NCBI GenBank assembly: GCA_937952895.1
Contig: CALFYC010000189.1
Span: forward strand, 1 to 9,952
Length of the DNA stretch: 9,952 bases
Source: an uncultured Neisseriaceae bacterium
Lineage (GTDB): Bacteria > Pseudomonadota > Gammaproteobacteria > Burkholderiales > UBA11063
Direction of reading: 5' to 3'
Made by a program: the position numbers and the translations under genes. A model generated the notes under the pieces. It saw nothing but the letters and a program-made list of their open reading frames with translations, had not been told where the DNA came from and ran no database searches. Below are positions 1 to 6,285 of this stretch, one piece after another (the first letter of the stretch is position 1; each line of letters begins with the position of its first letter).

Positions 1-60
1 ATTATGATGTAAAGTAAAGTAAAATAAATGAATGATTAATTTTCTTAACACATATTTTAC

Positions 61-89
61 TTGCTATCCTAATGATTCATATTTATAAT
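61..89 (+). promoter_or_regulatory. Promoter of the yaiI-like gene
   Basis: A -35 box TTGCTA at 61-66 and a perfect -10 box TATAAT at 84-89 are separated by 17 bases, the ideal sigma-70 spacing. Transcription would start near 96, giving a leader of about 30 bases before the ATG at 127, with an AGGAG-type ribosome binding site at 112-116. The bases before it (1-60) hold only A/T-rich sequence with three short GTAAA repeats and no supported gene. Confidence 0.65.
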
Positions 90-126
90 AATGTAATAAA
101 AGCAAAAAATTAGGAGATACTTTATT

Positions 127-585
127 ATGAAAATTTGGTTAGATGGGGATGCTTGTCCAAAAAAAGCCAAAGAAATTTTATATAAAGCAGCAATACGAAC
201 CCAAATTGAATTAATTGTTGTTGCAAATAGAATGAATTTAGTGCCAAATTCTAAATATATTACTACCAAGGTAGTTAGCAGTGGGTTTGATGAAGCAGAT
301 AAATATATTGAAGCAAGTGCCGCTTCAGGTGATTTAGTAATAACCTCAGATATTCCCTTAGCAGCACTGGTTGTGAATAAAGGTTGTGTTGCATTAAATC
401 AGCGTGGAGTAGAATATAATGCGAATAGTATTAATCAGCAATTAGCCGTTAGAAATTTAATGTCTGAATTGAGAGATCAAAATATGATTTCAGGTGGGCT
501 TAGCGGTTATACTATAAATCATGCAGAAAATTTTGCTAATCAACTAGACCGCTTATTAACTAAGTTGAAACCTAAAGGCAACTAA
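127..585 (+). CDS. yaiI: YaiI/UPF0178 (DUF188) family protein
   Basis: This 152-residue protein matches the small, widespread UPF0178/YaiI-YqxD family over its whole length. The family has a PIN-like fold and its biochemical role is not established; a metal-dependent nucleic-acid activity is only suggested by the fold. Visible hallmarks are the N-terminal D-x-D-A-C-P motif (residues 6-11), G-F-D-x-A-D (53-58), the V-I-T-S-D-I-P-L-A stretch with Asp75 (71-79) and L-N-x-R-G-x-x-Y (90-97). The acidic residues of these motifs would form the metal site. The ATG at 127 is chosen because AGGAG lies 10 bases upstream and the motif begins at once, as in E. coli YaiI. The length is normal for the family. 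It has its own promoter and is followed by 85 non-coding bases, so it is probably a single-gene unit. It is most likely cytoplasmic and part of the chromosomal flank, not island cargo. Confidence 0.95.
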   Translation: MKIWLDGDACPKKAKEILYKAAIRTQIELIVVANRMNLVPNSKYITTKVVSSGFDEADKYIEASAASGDLVITSDIPLAALVVNKGCVALNQRGVEYNANSINQQLAVRNLMSELRDQNMISGGLSGYTINHAENFANQLDRLLTKLKPKGN

Positions 586-670
586 TCTAAGTATAAGCTA
601 GTTTTGTAAATTAATTCTTAATTGCAAGCAAGTTTAATTGGTAATTAATAAATTTCTGAAAAGTAAAAAT

Positions 671-1180
671 ATGCTAAAAAAATTAGTAATTGCTGTTCTG
701 ATATTAAACAGCTATATGGTATTTGCTATATCTCAAGTTGATTACAATAAAGATATGCAGCAATTAATTAAACTTGCAAAAACAAAAAATTCTAAATATC
801 CATTTGCAGCAATGATTATTGATAATAATACTGGCAATATTTTATGCACTGGCATAAATAGTACTTCTTCCGAAGGAAATCCAACCTCTCATGGAGAAAT
901 CGTCGCAATAAATAACTGTTCAAAAAAGTATGGTAAAAATATAGATTGGAAAAATACAACATTAATAACTACAGCTGAACCATGTCCAATGTGTATGTCA
1001 GCAATTATTTGGGCTATGATATCAAAAGTAGTTTATGGAACATCAATTAAATATTTATCCACACACGGTTGGCGGCAAATAGATATTGATTCTTCAACTA
1101 TTGTATCTAAGGAATCTTTTAGTAAGGTTAATATTATTAGGGGAGTAATGGAATCACAAACTAATTTACTTTTTAACTAA
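671..1180 (+). CDS. Exported nucleoside/cytidine deaminase-like protein
   Basis: This 169-residue protein belongs to the zinc-dependent cytidine/deoxycytidylate (CDA) deaminase superfamily, in the TadA/guanine-deaminase-like branch. The zinc site is complete: H-G-E at residues 74-76 (His ligand and proton-shuttling Glu) and P-C-x-x-C at 104-108. An N-terminal stretch (residues 1-20) with two lysines, a long hydrophobic run and an A-I-S-Q junction looks like a signal peptide, so the enzyme is probably exported to the periplasm. That is unusual for a superfamily that normally acts in the cytoplasm. The ATG at 671 is preferred over an in-frame TTG at 638, because it places the lysines and hydrophobic core at the very N-terminus; the ribosome binding site is weak with either choice. 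The substrate cannot be read from sequence: guanine, a nucleoside or another base are all possible. tRNA editing is unlikely if the protein is exported. No partner gene adjoins it on the same strand. Confidence 0.85.
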   Translation: MLKKLVIAVLILNSYMVFAISQVDYNKDMQQLIKLAKTKNSKYPFAAMIIDNNTGNILCTGINSTSSEGNPTSHGEIVAINNCSKKYGKNIDWKNTTLITTAEPCPMCMSAIIWAMISKVVYGTSIKYLSTHGWRQIDIDSSTIVSKESFSKVNIIRGVMESQTNLLFN

Positions 1181-1194
1181 ATTATAACCCTATT

Positions 1195-1544
1195 TTGAAA
1201 AATGGACCATTAGGAACATTTTTTATTGATGTGCCCATTGGGTCCATGCATGATGCATATAGTCGTGATTTTAACTTAAGCGTTGAGAATGCTAGAAATT
1301 ATCATCAACAGCAAATAAATATTTTAAAAAAGACGAAATTAATCAAGGCGTTAGGTATTGCACTTACTGCAGAAGAGTATGAATTTGATTATACTGTTGG
1401 TTTTATTTAAATAATGATGGATGTGTATTAGATACAACACCACTTCATATTACTATTAAAAAGCTTGAACAGCCAACAGTTATAAAACCTTGGGGGTATA
1501 CTGTACTTATTATCAATAATATATTTACAACTTATAATATTTAA
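1195..1544 (+). pseudogene. Remnant of a homocysteine S-methyltransferase family gene
   Basis: This looks like a decayed internal piece of a methionine-forming homocysteine S-methyltransferase (MmuM/BhmT type), which transfers a methyl group to homocysteine. A first open segment (1195-1410) reads G-P-L-G-T near its start, then L-S-V-E-N-A-R-N-Y-H-Q-Q-Q-I and A-L-T-A-E-E. This corresponds to the family's V-G-P-x-G stretch, the E-A-x-x-Y-H-x-x-Q helix and the A-L/M-T strand. After a frame change near 1405, the next frame continues with N-D-G-C-V-L-D-T-T-P-L and K-P-W-G-Y-T-V-L-I-I-N, resembling the family's T-x-D-G-x-L-x-x-G-x-P-L and K-P-x-Y-Y-M-I-N-C. Neither the start region nor the zinc-binding cysteines at the C-terminus are present. 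Only a TTG could start the first segment. Its terminal stop overlaps the stop of the convergent membrane-protein gene. The family assignment is from remembered motifs and is moderate. Confidence 0.45.
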
Positions 1545-2296
1545 GAATCAAGGTTAATAATTTTTATCTGCCTAGATTTATAATACGAAAAAAATAGAGT
1601 TAGTGCTATTAGTAAATAGATGGTCTGTATTAATATTGAAAACTTGTTTAATTCTTTCATTGAAAATCTTACTATAAATGCAGTTATTAATCCATGCCAA
1701 AGAAATAGCATTTTTCCACCATGTAATATCCAACCAAATTTTAATAACCATTTACCAGATTGTAATAAAGTTATGCTATCCAAAATTACTAAAAGCATCA
1801 TTTTTACACCCTCTACAATTAAAATTGGTGCAAATGGATGATGTTGTTTTAAATCTATAGCGCCTGTAATAATAAAAAATATAGAAAAAACAAATAAAAC
1901 TATTATAAAAATTATATCTAGCGTATTGTAATGCTTTTTATGCTCTTTAACCATTGCAATTCTAATCCATATTCGTATAGCACTAATAATTAGATATAAT
2001 GCATAAAAGTCTAACCATAAAAAAAATAATGGTTCGTAGAAATTATTTTTAAAAAAACCTGTCCAGTGATGTTTTATTGCAACTTGAGCAAATCGGTTTG
2101 GAAACTCTGGATTTATTAACATAAGTAGTGATGAAATGACTAAAGCAATAACTAATCCTAAACTAAGCTTCCCTATAATTTTATGAAATGAAGAACCTTT
2201 ACGGCTTATTAAATTTATAGGTATTGTAATAAAGGTGACTAAAAAACCAGATGCTATATGGACAAGTTGACAAAAACTATAAAATATATTAAACAT
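1541..2296 (-). CDS. Seven-helix integral membrane protein, possibly DUF2306-like
   Basis: This 251-residue hydrophobic protein has about seven predicted membrane segments, roughly at residues 8-30, 44-62, 88-110, 126-146, 160-180, 192-210 and 222-238. The first segment carries a histidine (His13). It is followed by R-K-G-S-S-F-H-K-I-I-G-K (32-43), a cytoplasmic loop resembling the K-G-x-x-x-H-R-x-x-G loop of DUF2306-type proteins. More histidines lie near membrane borders (76-77, 152-153, 192, 201), which could hint at haem or metal binding, but this is speculation. The ATG at 2296 is the first in frame; a GGGGGA lies about 11 bases upstream, rather far for a ribosome binding site. No partner gene is adjacent on this strand. 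That it is a real membrane-protein gene is well supported by its length and hydrophobic periodicity. The family label is tentative and the function is unknown. Confidence 0.75.
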   Translation of the reverse strand: MFNIFYSFCQLVHIASGFLVTFITIPINLISRKGSSFHKIIGKLSLGLVIALVISSLLMLINPEFPNRFAQVAIKHHWTGFFKNNFYEPLFFLWLDFYALYLIISAIRIWIRIAMVKEHKKHYNTLDIIFIIVLFVFSIFFIITGAIDLKQHHPFAPILIVEGVKMMLLVILDSITLLQSGKWLLKFGWILHGGKMLFLWHGLITAFIVRFSMKELNKFSILIQTIYLLIALTLFFSYYKSRQIKIINLDS

Positions 2297-2329
2297 AGAT
2301 TATTAATTCCCCCATAAATCATACACAAT

Positions 2330-2335
2330 ATTATA
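2330..2335 (-). promoter_or_regulatory. Candidate -10 box for the membrane-protein gene
   Basis: On the minus strand these bases read TATAAT, a perfect -10 box, 33 bases upstream of the start codon at 2296. No good -35 box is visible at 16-18 bases, so this is a plausible but weak assignment in very A/T-rich sequence. Confidence 0.35.
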
Positions 2336-2449
2336 CTATAATCGATTTGTTTAATCTTATAGCCTTTTTAAGAATATAATACTAATTGAAAAAAATAATT
2401 GATTTTTTAAAAAACTTATTATCATAGAGGTAATTAATTATATTGTCCG

Positions 2450-2608
2450 TTAAGTTTTAGATTTGTTCATCTTGTTTTTTTTATTAAAATAATAAAAAGC
2501 ATCCATAACACTTAATTTCTTTAAAATTTCTTCGTTTGAAAACTTTATACGTTTTACTAATTTTTCCTTAATTATTTCATCAGTTGCTAAATTTACTTTT
2601 TTAGACAT
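2450..2608 (-). CDS. Small basic protein of 52 residues, unknown
   Basis: An ATG at 2608 (minus strand) is preceded by AAGGA at a spacing of about 6-7 bases, one of the best ribosome binding sites in the window, and opens a frame of 52 codons. The product begins M-S-K-K-V-N-L-A-T-D-E-I, is lysine-rich and ends N-K-K-N-K-M-N-K-S-K-T. It alternates charged and aliphatic residues in the pattern of one or two amphipathic helices (roughly residues 9-38), followed by a very basic tail that could bind nucleic acid. It has no cysteine pairs, signal peptide or membrane segment. I do not recognise a family. It stands alone between the membrane-protein gene on the same strand and the recombinase gene on the opposite strand. 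That position would suit a small regulator, an excision-type factor or an orphan fragment; none of these can be shown. The call rests on the ribosome binding site and an uninterrupted frame in A/T-rich sequence. Confidence 0.55.
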   Translation of the reverse strand: MSKKVNLATDEIIKEKLVKRIKFSNEEILKKLSVMDAFYYFNKKNKMNKSKT

Positions 2609-2745
2609 TTAATTTCCTTTATATAAAATAGTTATTAATTTTGCAGTTTAGCATAAATTTTTAATATATTATTAAAAACATATGATAATAGCATTTTCTA
2701 TAGTGCTTTTAAAATAATTATTTAAAGAAGTCACCTCAGGATAAT

Positions 2746-2772
2746 CAAATGATAATACAATATTATCATTTG
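2746..2772. repeat. Perfect 12-base inverted repeat upstream of the recombinase promoter
   Basis: The arms CAAATGATAATA and TATTATCATTTG are perfect complements separated by CAA. The right arm runs into the -35 region of the recombinase promoter, so it is a reasonable operator for a dimeric regulator or a recombinase binding site. The sequence is A/T-rich, so part of the match could be chance. Confidence 0.6.
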
Positions 2773-2796
2773 CTAATTACTAGTATCTGGTATAAT
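2769..2796 (+). promoter_or_regulatory. Extended -10 promoter of the tyrosine recombinase
   Basis: TGGTATAAT at 2788-2796 is a perfect extended -10 element (TG, one base, TATAAT). A weak -35 (TTTGCT, 2769-2774) lies 16 bases upstream, which an extended -10 tolerates. Transcription would begin near 2803, between two inverted repeats, leaving a leader of about 66 bases before the ATG at 2869. Confidence 0.55.
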
Positions 2797-2808
2797 AGCT
2801 TGTTAATA

Positions 2809-2832
2809 TATAAAAATTCTATGATTTTTATA
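2809..2832. repeat. Perfect 9-base inverted repeat in the recombinase leader
   Basis: TATAAAAAT and ATTTTTATA are perfect complements around the 6-base spacer TCTATG. It lies just after the predicted transcription start. It could be a weak leader hairpin or a second operator half; being pure A/T it would be thermally weak as RNA. Confidence 0.45.
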
Positions 2833-2868
2833 CTGAATTATTAAAAATTTTTATGAAAATTAAAAAAT

Positions 2869-3810
2869 ATGCAAATATTAGAAATAATTCAAAATTATAT
2901 AAAATTATTCATTGATGAGAAAAATGCATTAAGTGGTTCCAAAAATACAATTAGATCATATCAAGCAGTTTTAGATAAATTTTACGATTTTGTGACAGAT
3001 GAAGTTAGTTTACATAAAAAATTAAAAATAACGGATATTAACAGATATTTTCTAAATAATTATATTTTATCAATGGATAAAAATAATTTAAGTCGGCGGA
3101 CTCAACATCATCATATTATAGTAATAGTACAATTTTTAACTTTTTTAGCCGATTCAGATATTAAAACTTTTGGAGCTATTAAACAAAATATCACCGGAGT
3201 TAAAGTTAAGTTTGAACAGAAAGAGATTGAGGCATTTAATCAAGACGAGCAACAAAAGATTATTGGGGTGGTTAAGAGTTTAGATAAATCAAAGAATTTT
3301 ACTGCTCATAGAACATCTTTAATCTTGAAAATACTTCTATTTCATGGGGTTCGGATTAGTGAATTAATTAATTTAACTTGGAGTAATATTCAGGAAGAAT
3401 ATGATGAAGCTGATGGATACGTTTATAAATTTACATACATGGGGAAGGGCAGTAAGGAGCGGAGCCTTGATTTTCCTATAGCATTTGTAAGAGATAATAT
3501 GGATATTATAAAAAAGCATAAAAATAGTAATTATGTGATACCGAGTTCAACTGGTGGTAAAATGGCGCAAGGTAATATTTATATTACAATTAAGAAATTA
3601 TTAGCTAAGCAAGGCATTAATAAATTTGGGCTTCATATATTTAGACATACATTTGGTGACAATAATGCGGCCATGAATATTAATTTAGCTGTAATGAGTA
3701 AACTTATGGGACACAGTAGCACAGCAATAACCTCTAAATATTATGTTAGGGTTAGTAATAAAACTAAGCGAGACGCGATATTCAAACGAATAAACAAGTT
3801 CATAGAATAG
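2869..3810 (+). CDS. Tyrosine recombinase (phage-integrase family, XerC/D-like)
   Basis: This 313-residue site-specific recombinase has the XerC/D two-domain layout. An N-terminal SAM-like core-binding domain (about residues 5-95) contains the N-T-I-R-S-Y motif (26-31). The C-terminal catalytic domain (about 120-305) carries the full active site: Arg162 in H-G-V-R-I-S-E-L, Lys193 in G-K-G-S-K-E-R, His256-x-x-Arg259 in L-H-I-F-R-H, His282 in M-G-H-S and the nucleophile Tyr291 in T-S-K-Y-Y. It should cut and rejoin DNA through a phosphotyrosyl bond, and is likely intact. Length is typical of Xer or small-island integrases and shorter than many phage integrases. The ATG at 2869 has no clear ribosome binding site; translation may start on the unstructured A-rich leader. 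It has its own promoter flanked by inverted repeats. A degenerate nuclease gene and a defence-type cluster follow, which fits an island integrase. Chromosome-dimer resolution is less likely, given this setting. The attachment sites were not identified. Confidence 0.95.
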   Translation: MQILEIIQNYIKLFIDEKNALSGSKNTIRSYQAVLDKFYDFVTDEVSLHKKLKITDINRYFLNNYILSMDKNNLSRRTQHHHIIVIVQFLTFLADSDIKTFGAIKQNITGVKVKFEQKEIEAFNQDEQQKIIGVVKSLDKSKNFTAHRTSLILKILLFHGVRISELINLTWSNIQEEYDEADGYVYKFTYMGKGSKERSLDFPIAFVRDNMDIIKKHKNSNYVIPSSTGGKMAQGNIYITIKKLLAKQGINKFGLHIFRHTFGDNNAAMNINLAVMSKLMGHSSTAITSKYYVRVSNKTKRDAIFKRINKFIE

Positions 3811-3813
3811 TAA

Positions 3814-4062
3814 ATAAAACTTTTCATAGGTATAATTTATTGGAAATTACAGCCAAGAAATAAGCAAGTAGTAATTGAATCTGATTTGAATTGTAAAAAT
3901 TTGTTGGAAGAGATTAGGACAAAATTAAAAATCTCTCAATTTAAAGCATCTATCAGTGCAAATATGGAATTAATAAGAGAACTTCCAAGTAAATTAAAAA
4001 ATGCATTGCCTACTATTGAGCAAATCGAAACAGAAATAAATGAATTTAATGAAGACAATTGA
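3814..4062 (+). pseudogene. Internally deleted remnant of a YhcG/DUF1016 PD-(D/E)XK nuclease
   Basis: An 82-codon open frame runs from a stop codon at 3811 to a TGA at 4060, with no ATG until 3964 and none of the usual alternative starts in a sensible place. Its first half reads N-L-L-E-E-I-R-T-K-L-K-I-S-Q-F-K-A-S-I-S-A-N-M-E-L-I. This resembles the N-terminal helix of YhcG/DUF1016 proteins (L-L-x-x-I-K-x-x-I-x-x-A-Q-x-x-A-x-x-x-V-N-x-E-L-I). It continues directly into E-L-P-S-K-L-K-N-A-L-P-T-I-E-Q-I-E, which resembles the extreme C-terminus of the same family (L-P-x-x-L-x-x-x-L-P-T/S-I-E-x-I-E). The whole central part, including the nuclease core, would be missing. An in-frame deletion of most of a full-length gene of roughly 350 codons explains this best. 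An intact 32-codon gene from 3964 is possible but lacks a ribosome binding site. This stretch fills most of the interval between the recombinase and the DUF6602 gene. Confidence 0.5.
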
Positions 4063-4068
4063 TTGAAT

Positions 4069-4074
4069 TATAAT
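4069..4074 (+). promoter_or_regulatory. Candidate -10 box for the DUF6602-led operon
   Basis: TATAAT occurs just after the stop of the DUF1016-like remnant and 76 bases before the ATG at 4150. The -35 region (TTAATG at 4046-4051, 17-base spacing) is poor. It is the best candidate in this gap, but an A/T-rich background makes chance matches common. Confidence 0.3.
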
Positions 4075-4149
4075 TAAATTTATTAGTTACCAACATTTTT
4101 TGTTAATAAGTTATTAGTAATTTTAGTAGTTTAAAGAGCTTTAAATATA

Positions 4150-5289
4150 ATGGATATAAAAAAGATTTTTTCGAGAATCAGTTCAAAATTATTAAGTGAT
4201 TTTGATACTAGCAGTGAATTAGAACATACTGGAGTTAAAGGTAATATAAGGGAAGATTCGCTAAAAGGATTTTTAGTGGAAAAACTTCCACATAAATATG
4301 GTTTATCTTCAGGGCAAATAATTAGCCCATTTAAATCAATCTCCAAGCAAACGGATATAATTATATATAACAGACATGAATTTAATCCATTATTTGGTGA
4401 AGGCACTCAAATATTCCCTGTAGAATCTTTATATGGTATTATAGAAGTGAAATCTTCTTTGACTAAAGATGAATTTATAAAGGGTCTGGAAAACATAAAA
4501 GCTCTGAAAGAACTTATTCCTAGTAGTTTTGTGGGTATTAATAAACAAAGTGGCCATACAAGATTAGTATCAAAACCGTTTGGCATTATCTTTGCTTATT
4601 CCTTAGGCGAAAATTCTTTAGAATCATTGGTTAAAAATTTAAAAGAGTGGGAAGCTGCTAATATTGATAAAACATTATGGCCAAACTTAATAGTAGTTTT
4701 AGGTCAAGGTATAATTTATCATCAAATTCAAAATAGCTATAGAAAGGCTCTTTTAAATGAAGATATGCAGAAAAATAATGTATGGGTGACCTATACAAAG
4801 TATAACAATGATACTTTATTATATTTTTATTTGTCATTGTTAGATCTATGTGATAACACTGAATTAGGTAAATTAAATTTAATTAACTATATAGATCCAT
4901 GGGAAAAAATAGGTGATCTAATTGTCAGGAACCATGACAGACTTATTAGATTTAATGAAGTAGAGCAAAAGCTGGAAAATGTTAAGCTCACTAAAGCATT
5001 TATAGAAAAAGTATATAGATATTGTAAAAATATTCCAAAAATTACATGGGAAGAATTAACTATACAAACAATGGGTTTTGCTTCACAATTAGAAGATTCA
5101 ATTTTGAAAAAACAAGTTTATTTATATAATCCTGATAATTTAGTTGGTATGCCACATATGTTGAATATCGGACCTTATGTTTCGGCTGAAACAAAACTTT
5201 TAATTCCAAATTGGACTATAGAAATAAACAATGAAGAGTATTGTATTCCAAATTCTTATGTTTCTATAAGTGACGTTGAACTTATTTAG
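4150..5289 (+). CDS. DUF6602 protein, predicted PD-(D/E)XK nuclease
   Basis: This 379-residue protein matches the DUF6602 pattern in its first half. The sequence shows a restriction-endonuclease-like core: E-H-T-G-x-x-G-x-x-R-E-D (residues 25-36, with R34-E35), a glycine-bearing strand G-L-S-S-G-Q-I-I (51-58), Asp69 in S-K-Q-T-D-I-I-I-Y-N, and the E-V-K motif at 99-101 in L-Y-G-I-I-E-V-K-S-S-L. Glu35, Asp69, Glu99 and Lys101 would form the metal-dependent cleavage site, so the residues needed for DNA or RNA cutting appear present. The second half (200-379) has no motif I recognise and may sense a partner or ligand. DUF6602 proteins are found scattered in phage and accessory regions; no substrate is established. 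It is the first gene of an apparent three-gene operon with a DUF2971 gene 44 bases downstream. AAAGAG about a dozen bases before the ATG is a mediocre ribosome binding site. It is likely cytoplasmic and a candidate anti-phage effector by inference. Confidence 0.85.
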   Translation: MDIKKIFSRISSKLLSDFDTSSELEHTGVKGNIREDSLKGFLVEKLPHKYGLSSGQIISPFKSISKQTDIIIYNRHEFNPLFGEGTQIFPVESLYGIIEVKSSLTKDEFIKGLENIKALKELIPSSFVGINKQSGHTRLVSKPFGIIFAYSLGENSLESLVKNLKEWEAANIDKTLWPNLIVVLGQGIIYHQIQNSYRKALLNEDMQKNNVWVTYTKYNNDTLLYFYLSLLDLCDNTELGKLNLINYIDPWEKIGDLIVRNHDRLIRFNEVEQKLENVKLTKAFIEKVYRYCKNIPKITWEELTIQTMGFASQLEDSILKKQVYLYNPDNLVGMPHMLNIGPYVSAETKLLIPNWTIEINNEEYCIPNSYVSISDVELI

Positions 5290-5333
5290 TAATAATAAAT
5301 AGTTATGAGATGAAATTTAGAAGAGTATAAATA

Positions 5334-6236
5334 ATGAATAAATGCATTAATAATTTTGAATTGCAAATTTTGTTAGATAAAGGAATAAATTATATAAATC
5401 AATTCATGACATTTGAAGACTTTGATGGCGGAAAAAGTAAATTAGAAACTATAAAAAGAAAAATTTTGTATGCTGGATTTAGCTGGGGATTTAATGACGT
5501 TTTTGATTCCCAATTAAGATTGTCATTCAATGATAAAAATACACTTTTTCAAAGAATAATTAATAACTATTCATTAGATATTAATCGTACATATTTAGAC
5601 AATATTCTTACAATGTTACATCTAATGAGTATATCTTGTTTTACAGAACTAGATCCTTTAAATTTACAATCAGATAATATGTGGGGATTATATGCTAAAT
5701 CTGGTACTGGTATATGTATACAGTATAAAATCGAAGAAATAAAGAAATTTTTAATTTCATGTCAATTCCAAATACCTTGGATAATTAAAAAAGTAAAGTA
5801 TGAAGATATAGATAGGACTAAAATATTTGAAGATTTTATTAATGCAGTTAAAACCTCAAAATCACATAATACGGATGGAGTTAACAAATATCTTCAGCTC
5901 TTTCATTGTTATAAATTAACTACCTGGAGTGCTGAAAAAGAGTGGAGGTTTATCTCCCCAGTAAATATACAAGCCTATTTTAATAAGGATTTGTCACAAA
6001 ATTCAGTGTATCCACCATACGAAGCAATGAGAGAAGGATATTTTCCGCAGACCTGGGTTAACAAATTTAATTTTGTTAACCCAGCCAGAATTATTTTTGG
6101 TTGGAATTGTGATTTTAAAAATAACTATCAATTATTAATGGAATATTGCAAAAAAGAGAGCAATTTAGAATATATTATGCTGGATAAATATATTGATTAC
6201 AACAATAATCAATATGCAATTAAATCAACTAGATAG
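5334..6236 (+). CDS. DUF2971 family protein
   Basis: This 300-residue protein carries the signatures of DUF2971: F-N-D-V-F-D (residues 53-58, family F-N-D-P-F-D), S-C-F-T-E (101-105), M-W-G-L-Y-A-K-S-G-T-G-I-C-I-Q-Y (116-131) and, after a conserved Lys194, W-S-A-E-K-E-W-R-F (198-206). The length is normal for the family. The family's biochemical activity is not established. The conserved Asp, Glu and Arg positions hint at an enzyme, and the family is common in accessory and mobile regions. It lies 44 bases after the DUF6602 gene and 49 before the next gene, all on one strand, so co-transcription is likely. AGAAGAG about nine bases before the ATG at 5334 serves as ribosome binding site. It has no signal peptide or membrane segment. 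An odd point is a perfect 13-base inverted repeat within the coding sequence (6053-6084). Its role is probably linked to the neighbouring nuclease-like protein, but this is context only. Confidence 0.85.
   Translation: MNKCINNFELQILLDKGINYINQFMTFEDFDGGKSKLETIKRKILYAGFSWGFNDVFDSQLRLSFNDKNTLFQRIINNYSLDINRTYLDNILTMLHLMSISCFTELDPLNLQSDNMWGLYAKSGTGICIQYKIEEIKKFLISCQFQIPWIIKKVKYEDIDRTKIFEDFINAVKTSKSHNTDGVNKYLQLFHCYKLTTWSAEKEWRFISPVNIQAYFNKDLSQNSVYPPYEAMREGYFPQTWVNKFNFVNPARIIFGWNCDFKNNYQLLMEYCKKESNLEYIMLDKYIDYNNNQYAIKSTR
6053..6084. repeat. Perfect 13-base inverted repeat inside the DUF2971 gene
   Basis: CTGGGTTAACAAA and TTTGTTAACCCAG are perfect complements separated by TTTAAT. It encodes W-V-N-K-F-N-F-V-N-P-A within the DUF2971 protein. 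Each arm also contains the self-palindrome GTTAAC. As RNA it would form a strong hairpin without a following U-run, so it is not a standard terminator. It could be a protein-binding or recombination site, a translation-pausing or mRNA-stability element, or coincidence. It has more G/C than nearly all surrounding sequence. Confidence 0.7.
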
Positions 6237-6285
6237 ATAAATATTTAATAATAACTATTAAAAATGTTTTTTGTAAGGAAAAAAA

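Noticed and set aside
9..23. Three tandem GTAAA units near the left edge, considered as a repeat array.
   Set aside because: Too short and in simple A/T-rich sequence; no further units follow.
638..670. An upstream TTG start for the deaminase, adding 11 residues.
   Set aside because: It would push the lysine-rich start and hydrophobic leader inward and has no better ribosome binding site than the ATG at 671.
1620..1860. Two short plus-strand frames opposite the membrane-protein gene.
   Set aside because: They overlap each other in different frames and mirror the hydrophobic codons of the real gene on the other strand.
2297..2868. A tRNA gene or a recognisable attachment site near the left recombinase.
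   Set aside because: No T-loop-like GGTTC-A-A-x-CC box or cloverleaf arms were found, and no direct repeat pair could be located by eye.
4131..4406. A 91-codon frame on the minus strand overlapping the start of the DUF6602 gene.
   Set aside because: It lies opposite a gene with clear family motifs, has no ribosome binding site and its product has no coherent composition; it is a shadow frame.
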